Assembly: GCF_029714425.1 (NCBI RefSeq)
Contig: NZ_CP121668.1
Location: forward strand, 6,841,501 to 6,905,500
DNA length: 64,000 nt
Direction: 5' to 3'
Source of the DNA: Bradyrhizobium sp. CB2312
GTDB taxonomy: Bacteria; Pseudomonadota; Alphaproteobacteria; Rhizobiales; Xanthobacteraceae
The notes below the pieces were generated by a model. That model did not search any database. It was not told the DNA's origin and saw only the letters and a list, made by a program, of their open reading frames with translations. The position numbers and the translations under genes were made by a program. Shown here piece by piece: positions 35,067 through 44,091 of the stretch; within the stretch, counting starts at the first letter, position 1, and each line of letters begins with the position of its first letter.

Positions 35067-36650
35067 CTACTCCGCCATCTCCACATGCTTGGCGACGGAG
35101 GGACCGGCAAGCGGCCGCTCCTCCATCATGATCAGGCAGAACGCGGCGCCGGCCATCAGCGCTGTAGCGGCGCCGAACACGTAGCGGAACGCGTGCCGCA
35201 TGTCCTCGGTGGGAATCACCACGCCGCCGGCGGCGTGGTGCTCTCCCGCGAGCGGGATGTCGGCGCCGAGCGCGATCAGCAGGATCGCGGCGAAGGCTGC
35301 AACCGTGAATGATGACATCAGCGAGCGGAAAAAGTTCAGCGCGCCGGTGATGGTGCCGACTTGCGGACGGGCGACCGAATTCTGCAGCGAGACCACGCAG
35401 ACCGGGAAGGTCGTGCCGAGGCCGAGCGCGAACGCGGCCATCAGCGTCAGCAGAGCCCAGAGCGGCAAGGTCGTGAATGTGAGGCCGAGGCCGCACAGCG
35501 CAGCCCAGGACGTGCCGATGATGGCGACGCGCTTGTAGTGCTTGGCGCGCGCCATGGTGCGGCCGGCGATCGCCGCGCCGCAGGTCGAGACCGCCGCGAG
35601 CGGAATCAGCGCGAGGCCCGCCTCGCTGGCGCTGAGGTGATAGACGGACTCGTAATAGAGCGGCAGCTGAACCGTGAGCCCAGTGATCGCACCGAGCGCA
35701 CAGCCGCCGGCCGCCAACGCGTAAGGCGCGACCGATCCGCCGAGCAGCGGCAGCGGCAGGAACGGCTCGTCGGCGCGACGCGCGTGCCAGACGAAGGCGA
35801 CGGCGAGCGCGACCGCACCGCCGACCATCGCGAGCACGGTCGGCGACAGCCATGGGTAGCGCGTGCCGCCCCAGGTCAGCACCAGCATGAAGACGACGGC
35901 GGAGGCCATCAGCAGCACGCCGCCGAGCCAGTCGACCTCGCGCTTGCGGTGGAAGACCGGGATCTTCTTCATCTTCGGCAGCAGCAGCGCGAGGGCGGCG
36001 GCTGTGAGCGGCAGATTGATCCAGAAGATCATCGACCAGTGCAGATGCTCGGCGAACACGCCGCCGATCACCGGGCCCAAAATGCCGCCGACCATCCAGA
36101 CGCTGGAGAAATAGGCCTGGTATTGCCCGCGCTCGCGCGGGCTCACGACGTCGGAGATCACGGTCTGCACGACCGGCATGATGCCGCCGCCGCCGAGGCC
36201 CTGCAGGCCGCGCGCGAGGATCAGCATCGGCATGTTCGGCGCGATCGCGCACAGGATCGAGCCTGCGACGAACAGGCTGAGCGAGGTGATGATCATGGCC
36301 TTGCGGCCGTAGATGTCGCTCAGCGTCCCGAACACCGGTGCAACCGCGGTCGAGGCGAGCAGATAGGCGGTGATGACCCAGGACAGGTTCGAGACGTCCT
36401 GGAACTGACGCCCGATCGTCGGCAGCGCGGTCGCGACGATGGTCTGGTCGAGCGCGGCCAGGAACATCGTCAGCATCAGGCTGATGACGATGGTGCGAAC
36501 CTCGTCCGAGGTCAGCGCCGCGGGCGGCGAGATGGACGGCGCATCATCGACGCTGATGACCTCGCTCGGAAGGCGGGACAGCTCTTCGGCGATATCGTCG
36601 GGCAACGCCTGGATGTCGGCAGAACTGCTCTGCCGGTCGAACTTGTTCAT
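35067..36650 (-). CDS. MFS drug exporter of the DHA2 (EmrB/QacA) family
   Basis: A 527-residue exporter starting at ATG 36650 (MNKFDRQSSSADIQ). A polar N-terminal tail of about 60 residues precedes 14 predicted membrane helices. Family motifs are visible: FLAALDQTIVATALPTI in helix 1 (motif D1), GTLSDIYGRKAM (motif A) and ARGLQGLGGGGIMPVV (motif B). DHA2 members expel drugs by proton antiport; the substrate is unknown. No regulator or membrane-fusion gene adjoins it. The stop abuts repeat A copy 1. Confidence 0.92.
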   Translation of the reverse strand: MNKFDRQSSSADIQALPDDIAEELSRLPSEVISVDDAPSISPPAALTSDEVRTIVISLMLTMFLAALDQTIVATALPTIGRQFQDVSNLSWVITAYLLASTAVAPVFGTLSDIYGRKAMIITSLSLFVAGSILCAIAPNMPMLILARGLQGLGGGGIMPVVQTVISDVVSPRERGQYQAYFSSVWMVGGILGPVIGGVFAEHLHWSMIFWINLPLTAAALALLLPKMKKIPVFHRKREVDWLGGVLLMASAVVFMLVLTWGGTRYPWLSPTVLAMVGGAVALAVAFVWHARRADEPFLPLPLLGGSVAPYALAAGGCALGAITGLTVQLPLYYESVYHLSASEAGLALIPLAAVSTCGAAIAGRTMARAKHYKRVAIIGTSWAALCGLGLTFTTLPLWALLTLMAAFALGLGTTFPVCVVSLQNSVARPQVGTITGALNFFRSLMSSFTVAAFAAILLIALGADIPLAGEHHAAGGVVIPTEDMRHAFRYVFGAATALMAGAAFCLIMMEERPLAGPSVAKHVEMAE

Positions 36651-36803
36651 CTCGATCGGACGTGATGGGGCGGCGCAACGCCGCGAAGGATTCGTTCTAT
36701 GCAGGCAATGTAGAGAGCAAAATCCTTCCCAGGCAGGCACCGCTGTGCATGGGTGCATCCCGCACGGGGGCCATCCCGAACATGTGATCCCGCCTGCGGC
36801 GGA

Positions 36804-37319
36804 TCAGTCCTTCGGCCGTCGCTTCAAGCGTGCCCGTTTCGGCAGCATAGCCGGCCATTGCACGATGTGGTCCTCGAGCTCCTCGTCCGGGATGTCCTCC
36901 TCGCTGCCCTCGACCCGGCCGCGCACGGAGACGCCGGCCTCATGCACGCTGTTGGGATCGCCGGAGACCAGCGGGTGCCACCAATAGAGGTCGCGCCCTT
37001 CGGCGACGAGCTTGTAGCCGCAGCTCGGCGGCAGCCAGTTCAGGGTGCGGACATTGGCCGGGGTCAGGCGGACGCAGTCGGGAACCTTGTCGGAACGATT
37101 CGGGTAGTCCTTGCAGGCGCAGGTGCCGGCATCGAGCAGCTTGCAGCCGACATGGGTGAAATAGATCTGGCCGGTATCCTCGTCCTCGAGCTTGTTCAGG
37201 CAGCAGCGGCCGCAGCCGTCGCACAGGCTTTCCCATTCCTCCCCAGACATCTCTTCCAACGTCTTGGTTTTCCAGAAGAATCCTTCCTGGTCGGAAGGTC
37301 GTTTGGGAGCTGCGGTCAT
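36804..37319 (-). CDS. YcgN family cysteine-cluster protein (UPF0260)
   Basis: A 171-residue cytoplasmic protein starting at ATG 37319 ([20 protein letters not shown]). The cysteine cluster is CDGCGRCC, then GCKLLD, TCACKDY and PDC, a pattern thought to bind metal or an iron-sulfur cluster. [10 protein letters not shown] and the acidic [14 protein letters not shown] are family-typical. The function is unknown. Its promoter probably lies in the 290-base divergent region shared with the PBP gene, where I see no distinct element. Confidence 0.88.
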   Translation of the reverse strand: MTAAPKRPSDQEGFFWKTKTLEEMSGEEWESLCDGCGRCCLNKLEDEDTGQIYFTHVGCKLLDAGTCACKDYPNRSDKVPDCVRLTPANVRTLNWLPPSCGYKLVAEGRDLYWWHPLVSGDPNSVHEAGVSVRGRVEGSEEDIPDEELEDHIVQWPAMLPKRARLKRRPKD

Positions 37320-37611
37320 GCGCCTCAACAAGGTTCGAAAAAGCTACGGCTAACGCCATCTAGGGCGTGCGGCCGGTATGCTGCAAGCAAGCCCCTCTCA
37401 AGGCCCGTAATGACCCGGGGTCAATTAGGCCTGTTGTTCAAAATAGCGAGCCTGACCATTGGTTTATAGGCCCCGCTCGGCTAGAAGGAACAACAAGTCC
37501 CTCGGACGCTTGCCGGGCGCCTTGGGTTTGCCGCAACATTCCCTCAAGACGTCCCGGCGCCGCCCCGGCCGGGTGCTTGAACGCTATCGTACCGAGCCTC
37601 AAGGGTTCTAG

Positions 37612-39903
37612 GTGGTCCAGAACACACCATCCAACTGGAAGAGCAAGGTCCGGAATTTCTTCCTGGACCTCGATGCGCGCATCGACTCTTCGCTGTTCTC
37701 CTCGGCCAAGGGCATCCGCGAGCTCTATGAGCGTTACTCGACCTTCATGGACCGCTTCTATGTCGGGCGGTGGAAGCGCTGGGTGTTCATCGAGCCACTG
37801 TCGGAGGCCGCGACCCTCGGCCTCGGCGGGCTCGTGCTGCTGCTCACGCTCGCCATCCCCGCCTTCCGCGAGACCGCCGACGAGGACTGGCTGAAGAAGT
37901 CCGACCTCGCGGTGTCGTTCCTCGACCGCTACGGCAACCCGATCGGCAGCCGCGGCATCAAGCACAACGATTCGATCCCGCTGGAAGATTTCCCCGACGT
38001 GCTGATCAAGGCGACGCTCGCAACCGAGGACCGCCGCTTCTACGACCATTTCGGCATCGACATCGCCGGCACCGCCCGCGCGCTCGTCACCAACGCGCAG
38101 GCCGGCGGCGTCCGCCAGGGCGGCTCCTCGATCACGCAGCAGCTCGCCAAGAACCTGTTCCTGAGCAACGAGCGAACCATCGAGCGCAAGATCAACGAAG
38201 CGTTCCTCGCGGTCTGGCTGGAATGGCGGCTGACCAAGAACGAGATCCTCAAGCTGTATCTGGACCGCGCCTATATGGGCGGCGGCACGTTCGGCGTCGA
38301 CGGCGCAGCGCATTTCTATTTCAACAAGTCCGCGCGCGACGTGACGCTGGCGGAAGCCGCGATGCTCGCCGGCCTGTTCAAGGCGCCGACGAAATACGCC
38401 CCGCACATCAACCTGCCCGCCGCCCGCGCCCGCGCCAACGTCGTGCTCGACAACCTCGTCGATGCCGGCTTCATGACCGAGGGCCAGGTGTTCGGCGCCC
38501 GCCGCAACCCCGCCTTCGCCGTCGACCGCCGCGACGAGGCTTCGCCGAACTACTATCTCGACTACGCCTTCGACGAGATGCGCAAGTTGGTCGACACTTT
38601 CCCGAAATCCTACACCGAGCGCGTCTTCGTCGTTCGCCTCGCGATCGACGCCAACGTGCAAAAGGCCGCCGAAGACGCGATCGAGAACCAGTTGCGCCAG
38701 TTCGGCCGCGACTATCACGCGACGCAAGCCGCAACCGTCGTCGCCGATCTCGACGGCGGCATCCGCGCCATGGTCGGCGGCCGCGACTATGGCGCGAGCC
38801 AGTTCAACCGCGCCACCGACGCCTATCGCCAGCCCGGTTCGTCGTTCAAGCCCTACGTCTACACCACCGCCCTCCTGAACGGTTTCACGCCGAACTCGGT
38901 CGTGGTCGACGGCCCGGTCTGCATCGGCAATTGGTGCCCGCAGAACTATGGCCATTCCTATTCAGGCTCGGTCACGCTGACACAGGCGATCACGCGCTCG
39001 ATCAACGTCGTGCCGGTGAAACTGTCGATCGCGATCGGCCAGAAGGAACACCCGAAGGCGCCGAACCCGGCCAAGATCGGCCGCGCCAAGATCGTCGAGG
39101 TCGCGCGCCGCTTCGGCCTCAAGGCTCCCCTGCCCGACACGCCGTCGCTGCCGATCGGCTCGGACGAGGTCACCGTGATCGAGCACGCCGTCGCCTACGC
39201 GACCTTCCCCAACCGCGGCAAGTCGGTGACGCCGCATTCGGTGCTGGAGGTGCGCACCGGCGCCGGCGACCTCGTCTGGCGCTGGGACCGCGACGGGCCG
39301 AAGCCGAAGCAGGCCATTCCGCCGAACATCGCCGCCGACATGGCGGGCATGATGAGCCACGTCGTCAGCGAAGGCACCGCGCGCCGCGCGGCGCTCGACG
39401 GCATTCCGACCGCGGGCAAGACCGGCACGACCAATGCGTATCGCGACGCCTGGTTCGTCGGCTACACCGGCAATTTCACCTGCGCGGTCTGGTACGGCAA
39501 TGACGACTACTCGCCGACCAACCGCATGACCGGCGGCTCGCTGCCGGCGCAGACCTGGCATGACATCATGGTCGCCGCGCATCAGGGCGTCGAGGTCCGG
39601 GAGATCCCCGGCATCGGCATGGGCCAGAAGCTGCCGCCGCAGCCGAAGGATGCGAACGCGCAGGCCAGCGCGGCGCCGAAAGTGCTGGAGACCAAGCCCG
39701 GTCCGCCGCCGGTGCTGACCAAGCGCGGCGCCGACATCCTGGTGCGCGTCGAGAAGCTGCTCGACGACGCCGCCAAGACCGCGAACAAATCGGCGGCCGA
39801 CGACAGCAAGCAGGCCAGGCCGTCGCCGTCGACGAGCGCGCTCGCCTTCCCGCAGAACTATGCGGAAGAGAATGCGAACGCATCCGGCCCGCGCAAGAAC
39901 TGA
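37612..39903 (+). CDS. Class A penicillin-binding protein (PBP1A type)
   Basis: A 763-residue bifunctional peptidoglycan synthase. A cytoplasmic tail precedes the anchor helix at about 65-84. The glycosyltransferase domain has the catalytic Glu139 in ATEDRRFYDHFG, then GGSSITQQLAKNLFLS, RKINEAFLAVWLE and AAMLAGLFKAPTKYAP. The transpeptidase domain has SSFK (Ser410), the SIN motif in TRSINVVPVK and KTGT (Lys603). The tail is Pro/Ala-rich. It starts at GTG 37612 with AAGGG upstream. DUF1214 and DUF1254 genes follow after nine bases and look co-transcribed. Confidence 0.94.
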   Translation: MVQNTPSNWKSKVRNFFLDLDARIDSSLFSSAKGIRELYERYSTFMDRFYVGRWKRWVFIEPLSEAATLGLGGLVLLLTLAIPAFRETADEDWLKKSDLAVSFLDRYGNPIGSRGIKHNDSIPLEDFPDVLIKATLATEDRRFYDHFGIDIAGTARALVTNAQAGGVRQGGSSITQQLAKNLFLSNERTIERKINEAFLAVWLEWRLTKNEILKLYLDRAYMGGGTFGVDGAAHFYFNKSARDVTLAEAAMLAGLFKAPTKYAPHINLPAARARANVVLDNLVDAGFMTEGQVFGARRNPAFAVDRRDEASPNYYLDYAFDEMRKLVDTFPKSYTERVFVVRLAIDANVQKAAEDAIENQLRQFGRDYHATQAATVVADLDGGIRAMVGGRDYGASQFNRATDAYRQPGSSFKPYVYTTALLNGFTPNSVVVDGPVCIGNWCPQNYGHSYSGSVTLTQAITRSINVVPVKLSIAIGQKEHPKAPNPAKIGRAKIVEVARRFGLKAPLPDTPSLPIGSDEVTVIEHAVAYATFPNRGKSVTPHSVLEVRTGAGDLVWRWDRDGPKPKQAIPPNIAADMAGMMSHVVSEGTARRAALDGIPTAGKTGTTNAYRDAWFVGYTGNFTCAVWYGNDDYSPTNRMTGGSLPAQTWHDIMVAAHQGVEVREIPGIGMGQKLPPQPKDANAQASAAPKVLETKPGPPPVLTKRGADILVRVEKLLDDAAKTANKSAADDSKQARPSPSTSALAFPQNYAEENANASGPRKN

Positions 39904-39912
39904 TCGACGTCC

Positions 39913-40491
39913 GTGCGGCTGATCCTGATCACATTGACGGCGCTTCTGCTCGCAACCGTAGTTGGCCTGGGCGCGACCTGGATGACGACGACGCGCGGCA
40001 CCGAGATTGGCGCGCTGACGATCGGCCCCTGGACCGCGCGCCCGCGCACCGGCACCGCCGACGTCGATCCCTATTCGCGCGCCACCATCGTGCGCAACGG
40101 CGAGCTGCCGATCGGCACCGGTGACGGCGTCGCCTTCACCGCGACCGCGGACGACAAGAAGAAGGCGCTCGACGGCCGCTGCGACGTCGTCGTCTCCGGC
40201 GTGACGCCGCCGGCTCGGTTCTGGACGCTGACGCTCTATGACCGCAAGGGCCATCTCGTCGCCAACTCGCTCCAGCGCTACGGCTTCACCAGCCAGGAGA
40301 TCGTGCGGTCGTCCGACGGCTCGTTCGAGATCCGTATCGCCTCGCGCTCGCGCGCCGGCAACTGGCTGCCGACCGGCGGCATCGAGCGCTACGCATTGAT
40401 GCTGCGCCTCTACGACACCCCGGTCGGCGTTGCCACGCGCACCCAGCGCGACGCGCCGATGCCCACCATCAAGACGGTGGGCTGCTCATGA
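39913..40491 (+). CDS. DUF1214 domain protein
   Basis: A 192-residue envelope protein starting at GTG 39913. It has an N-terminal membrane or signal segment (LILITLTALLLATVVGLGAT) and a periplasmic beta-rich domain (GDGVAFTATADD, FWTLTLYDRKGHLVANSLQR, YALMLRLYDTPVG). It starts nine bases after the PBP gene and its stop overlaps the next start by four bases (ATGA). DUF1214 and DUF1254 genes often occur together, sometimes fused; function unknown. Confidence 0.82.
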   Translation: MRLILITLTALLLATVVGLGATWMTTTRGTEIGALTIGPWTARPRTGTADVDPYSRATIVRNGELPIGTGDGVAFTATADDKKKALDGRCDVVVSGVTPPARFWTLTLYDRKGHLVANSLQRYGFTSQEIVRSSDGSFEIRIASRSRAGNWLPTGGIERYALMLRLYDTPVGVATRTQRDAPMPTIKTVGCS

Positions 40492-41072
40492 TCCGCCTCT
40501 TGTTCACGATCGTCGCGGGCGTGGTGCTGGGCCTCGTGGTCCATCTCGTCAGCGTTCTGGCGCTGCCGCGGATCGCGACGCAGGACGCCTATTCGCGGCT
40601 GACGCCGATGACCAAGCTCAACGGCGTGACGCAGCTTCCCATCGCCGATCCGCAGACCTCGCCGATGCCGTTCATGGACCCGGCGTTCGCGATCGCGATC
40701 TGCCGCTATGACCTCGCGGGCGGCCCGCTCAAGCTGACGGTGCCGGTGAGCCAGGCCTATACGTCGGTGTCGTTCTACACCCGCAACGAGATCGCCTATT
40801 ACGCCATCAACGACCGCTCGGCCGGCAAGAAGGTGATCGAGCTCGACCTGATGACGGAGGCGCAGCACAACGAGCTGCCCGAGGACGAGGAGATCACCGC
40901 GGCCGACCGCCTGATCATCGACTCTCCCAGCACCACCGGCCTGATCGTGATGAAGGCGCTCGCCGCCGAGCCCGGCCTGATGCCGCAGGCGCAGGCCTCG
41001 CTCCAGACTGCGACCTGCGCGCCGCAGACCGAGCCGCCGGCCAAGGCCGAGGCCCCGCGCGGACGGCGCTGA
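40488..41072 (+). CDS. DUF1254 domain protein
   Basis: A 194-residue protein with an N-terminal membrane segment (LLFTIVAGVVLGLVVHLVSVLALP) and a periplasmic domain containing AICRYDLAGGPLKLTVPVSQ and SVSFYTRNEIAYYAIND. The tail is Pro/Ala/Arg-rich. It is the third gene of an operon with the class A PBP, so a role in envelope assembly is an inference from position only. Confidence 0.78.
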   Translation: MIRLLFTIVAGVVLGLVVHLVSVLALPRIATQDAYSRLTPMTKLNGVTQLPIADPQTSPMPFMDPAFAIAICRYDLAGGPLKLTVPVSQAYTSVSFYTRNEIAYYAINDRSAGKKVIELDLMTEAQHNELPEDEEITAADRLIIDSPSTTGLIVMKALAAEPGLMPQAQASLQTATCAPQTEPPAKAEAPRGRR

Positions 41073-41236
41073 GCAGGCCGTTTCGGCCAGCTCAAAACAA
41101 AAGTGCGAAAACAACCCCATGCACAGTAGAAGGCCGCTTTCCGGCCCATGCCCTGTGCTTGCGGCGAAGCCGTTGACGTTTCGGTGCAAAACATCAGTTC
41201 GGCGCAACAGCTGAGGAACAGTCGCCTGGCTCCGCA

Positions 41237-41257
41237 GTTTCCTCAACTGGAGGAAAC
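41237..41257 (+). promoter_or_regulatory. Hairpin covering the ribosome binding site of the His-rich protein gene
   Basis: GTTTCCTC (41237-41244), loop AACTG, and GAGGAAAC (41250-41257) form a perfect 8-base stem. The right arm contains the GGAGG ribosome binding site of the gene starting at 41262. The structure would block initiation unless melted or bound, as in thermometer-like or protein-controlled leaders. Confidence 0.5.
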
Positions 41258-41261
41258 ACCG

Positions 41262-41510
41262 ATGAAAACCGCAACCCTTACTTTAGCGATCGTCCTGGCC
41301 TGCTCGACCGGCTATGCCTCGGCCCACAGCGCCAAACGCCATCATCATCACGGCTGGTTCAACTCAATGAACATGATGCACGGCCCCGGCCGGACTGCGG
41401 CCAGGACCGACCCGAACGGGACCGCAGGCGGGCCGACCAGCGTCAGCGGCACCGGCTCGTCGAAGTTCGGAGGACAGATCCCGGGAGCCAGCGGCGCGGC
41501 CCGACAGTAA
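41262..41510 (+). CDS. Small secreted His-rich protein of unknown function
   Basis: An 82-residue protein starting at ATG 41262 (MKTATLTLAIVLACSTGYAS). A signal peptide ends near ASA-H. The mature part begins with a His-rich stretch (HSAKRHHHHGWFNSMNMMH) that could bind metal, then Gly/Thr/Ser-rich sequence (TAGGPTSVSGTGSSKFGGQI). No family is recognised. Translation may be controlled by the leader hairpin. A terminator lies 100 bases downstream. Confidence 0.65.
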   Translation: MKTATLTLAIVLACSTGYASAHSAKRHHHHGWFNSMNMMHGPGRTAARTDPNGTAGGPTSVSGTGSSKFGGQIPGASGAARQ

Positions 41511-41612
41511 GTCCGCACAGCTGCCCCCTCTAAGACTGAAAAGGCAGCGCCTTCCGGTCAGTTTGACACGTCGGGCAAAACACCGGCATGATGGCGTCGT
41601 CGAGAGTTCGTC

Positions 41613-41646
41613 ACACCCGCGCGGAGCAATCCGCCGCGGGTGTTTT
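41613..41646 (+). terminator. Rho-independent terminator
   Basis: ACACCCGCG (41613-41621) and CGCGGGTGT (41635-41643) form a perfect 9-base stem followed by TTTT (41643-41646). It ends the small His-rich gene transcript and lies between it and the convergent MFS gene. Confidence 0.75.
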
Positions 41647-41672
41647 CATGTCGGGGGCAAGTGCTCTTGCGA

Positions 41673-42848
41673 TCAGGGCTGCTTCGCGTGTGCCATCCGC
41701 GCCCACAGCAGCGCGAACGGACCTAGCGCGACGCCGACTGCAAGAACGATGAACGCCAGCAACCAACCGGTCGCGCTCTGTGGACCGCCGGCGATGTCGA
41801 GCGCTGCGCCGGTGCTCCATGCTCCAAGTGCAGACAGGCCGAAGCCGACTGTCGAGTGCAAAGCCAGGGTTGCACCGCGATGTTCGGACACAGCAGCCGC
41901 TGACATGCCCGCCGTCAGCGCGCCGGAATCCGCCGGCACCGTCAGGCCGTAGACGAGCAGCAGCAGCGCAAGCGTCCACGCCGGAGCCGTAGAACTAAGT
42001 CCGATGACCAACGCGACACAGGCAGATGCGATCATCACAATGGTGATCGCGCGGTGGCGGCCGAACTTCAGTGCGGCTTCGTTGCCGAGGATGCTGGCGG
42101 GCATCGAAATCACCGCAAAGCAAAAGCTCACCACGACGGGACTGAGCCACGAAGGCGCACCTTGATGAGCGACGACGAAGGTCCAGAACCCGACCAGCCA
42201 GGTGCGGATGCCGTACAGCTCGAAACAGTGCGCGCCATAGCCGAGGATATAGCCGAGCGCCTCGCGATTGGCGAAGACCGGCGCGAAGTTGAGCAAACGC
42301 CCCGCTTTCGGCGCGGGCTGCCGCGCGTCGATCAGCAGGCAGGCGAGGACCATTGCGAGAGGTCCGAACCCCGTCGCAAGGAAAGCAGCCCGCCATCCCC
42401 AGCTATCGGCGATCAGTTGCGCCACCAGGAACGAGACGCCGACACCGACCGAGAAGCTCGACGTGTACAGCGTGACGGCCCGCGAGGTGTCGCCGGCGGG
42501 AAGCCGGTCGGTCAGCGCCTTCAGGCCCGGCATGTAGGCGCCGGCAAATCCGAGGCCTGCAAGGGACCAGATCGCCGTGCCCGACCAAAATCCTTGCGCG
42601 AAGATGCCGAAAGCTGCCGTGGCGAGCCCGCTCACGATCGAGCCCCAGAGCAGGACGAGCCGCGCATCGATGCGGTCGGTCAACGTGGTCAGCACCGGCA
42701 CCGCGAGCATGTAGCCGAAGGCATAGCCGCTCGCCATCAAACCGCCTTCGGCTGCCGAAAGACCCCACGTCGGCATCAGATGCTGGGCCAGGTTTGCGGA
42801 CAAAGTCACATGCGGCAGCAGATTGCCGACCTGGCCGATGCACATCAC
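41673..42848 (-). CDS. MFS transporter, second of the arsR1 operon
   Basis: A 391-residue, 12-helix major facilitator. GTG 42848 (or ATG 42845) is the most likely start because the open frame upstream lies over the preceding gene. Helix 1 begins AVMCIGQVGNLLPHVTLSANL; the motif A region is VLTTLTDRIDARLV; AVTLYTSSFSVGVGVSFLVAQ lies at helix 5. It follows another MFS gene, a flavoprotein gene and arsR on the same strand, so arsenic-compound export is plausible but inferred from context. It is only distantly similar to the neighbouring MFS protein. Confidence 0.85.
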   Translation of the reverse strand: MMCIGQVGNLLPHVTLSANLAQHLMPTWGLSAAEGGLMASGYAFGYMLAVPVLTTLTDRIDARLVLLWGSIVSGLATAAFGIFAQGFWSGTAIWSLAGLGFAGAYMPGLKALTDRLPAGDTSRAVTLYTSSFSVGVGVSFLVAQLIADSWGWRAAFLATGFGPLAMVLACLLIDARQPAPKAGRLLNFAPVFANREALGYILGYGAHCFELYGIRTWLVGFWTFVVAHQGAPSWLSPVVVSFCFAVISMPASILGNEAALKFGRHRAITIVMIASACVALVIGLSSTAPAWTLALLLLVYGLTVPADSGALTAGMSAAAVSEHRGATLALHSTVGFGLSALGAWSTGAALDIAGGPQSATGWLLAFIVLAVGVALGPFALLWARMAHAKQP

Positions 42849-42873
42849 CGCAATCAGGGACCTGCCGCTCAGC

Positions 42874-44091
42874 TTAGGAATTTTGCTCTCCCACCTGGAG
42901 GGGCGCTGTTGCCTGCTCCGTACGAAGCAGCAAGAGCGCAAAGAAGGCCGAGAGCGAAACGAGCGCGCTGATCCACAGCGCACTGCTGCCGATGTGCTCG
43001 ACCATCAGCCCCAGCGCGAGCGGCGCGGCGGCACCCGTTACTCTGGAAGGCAGCGAGATCATGCCGACGCGCTTGCCGAAACCCGCCGGCCCAAACAGCG
43101 CCAACGGCAGCGTACCACGGGCAATGGTGATGATGCCATTGCCCGCTCCGTACAGCACCGTGAACGTCGTCGCGAGCAACGGGCCGCCCGCGACCAGTGC
43201 AACGACACCGATCGGATTCATGAGCATGGCCAGCCTCGCCGAGAGCAGCGGATGAAACCGCGCCAGCCATCCGGCCTCCAGAACGCGCGCGCCGACCTGC
43301 GCAGGCCCGACCAACGCGCCCGCGAGCAAGGCCTGTGCCGGGGTCGCACCGAACGCAACTAGCATGGTCGGCAGAATGGCCGAGATTCCCGAGCTGACGA
43401 AGCTTGCCGCGGCAAACATGTAAGCCAGCAGCACCATCGCGAAGGTCTCGCTCTGGCGTCCAGGTCGTTGGCTCGCAGCCGTGCCCGGTCGCGGCTGCTG
43501 GTCCAATGGGACGGCGCGCGGCAGCGACAGATTGAGCGGCAAGGCGAGAGCGATATGGATGATCGCCCACACCTGGCACGCGACACGCCAGCCGTACTCG
43601 GAGGCCAGCCACGTCGTGAGGGGCCAGCCGAGCGTGCTGGCGAAGCCAGCGATCAGGGTGATGCCGGTGATGGTTCGCCGCGCATTGGTGCCGTAGATGC
43701 GGGCGAGCGTCGCGAAGGCCGCCTCATAGAGGCCCATGCCCATGCCGATCCCGAGCAATATCCAGGCCGTGATCAGCACCGCTACGCCGTGGGCCACGGA
43801 CAGGAGCAGCAAGCCCGCCACGAAGACGAGGTTCGAGATCGCGAGCAGGCTGCGCCCTCCGAACGTATCGATGGCATGCCCCACGCGTGGGCCGAGCAAT
43901 CCGGAGATGACGAGCGCGGCCGACAGAGCTCCGAACACGTAAGCCGGCGCGAGACCGAGGTCCCGCGCGATCGGCGCAGCCAGGATCGCAGGGAGATAGT
44001 AGCTCGACGCCCACGCAATCGTCTGCGCGGTGCCGAGCGCGAGCACGACGGCGAGCGGGCCTCGGGCCTGGCCCGCAGGGACTTGCCTCAT
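42874..44091 (-). CDS. MFS transporter, first of the arsR1 operon
   Basis: A 405-residue, 12-helix major facilitator starting at ATG 44091 (MRQVPAGQARGPLAVVLALG), whose ATGA overlaps the flavoprotein stop; a GTG 12 bases upstream is also possible. Motif A is LLGPRVGHAIDTFGGRSLLA. Loop 6-7 is long and polar (DQQPRPGTAASQRPGRQSET). It lies directly behind the Cys-tailed flavoprotein, so the two may act as an enzyme-exporter pair. The substrate is not known. Confidence 0.87.
   Translation of the reverse strand: MRQVPAGQARGPLAVVLALGTAQTIAWASSYYLPAILAAPIARDLGLAPAYVFGALSAALVISGLLGPRVGHAIDTFGGRSLLAISNLVFVAGLLLLSVAHGVAVLITAWILLGIGMGMGLYEAAFATLARIYGTNARRTITGITLIAGFASTLGWPLTTWLASEYGWRVACQVWAIIHIALALPLNLSLPRAVPLDQQPRPGTAASQRPGRQSETFAMVLLAYMFAAASFVSSGISAILPTMLVAFGATPAQALLAGALVGPAQVGARVLEAGWLARFHPLLSARLAMLMNPIGVVALVAGGPLLATTFTVLYGAGNGIITIARGTLPLALFGPAGFGKRVGMISLPSRVTGAAAPLALGLMVEHIGSSALWISALVSLSAFFALLLLRTEQATAPLQVGEQNS

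Noticed and set aside
35361..36665. 434-codon plus-strand frame over the MFS gene
   Set aside because: Antisense to a clear DHA2 transporter; composition dominated by Arg, Asp, Gly and Gln with no domain.
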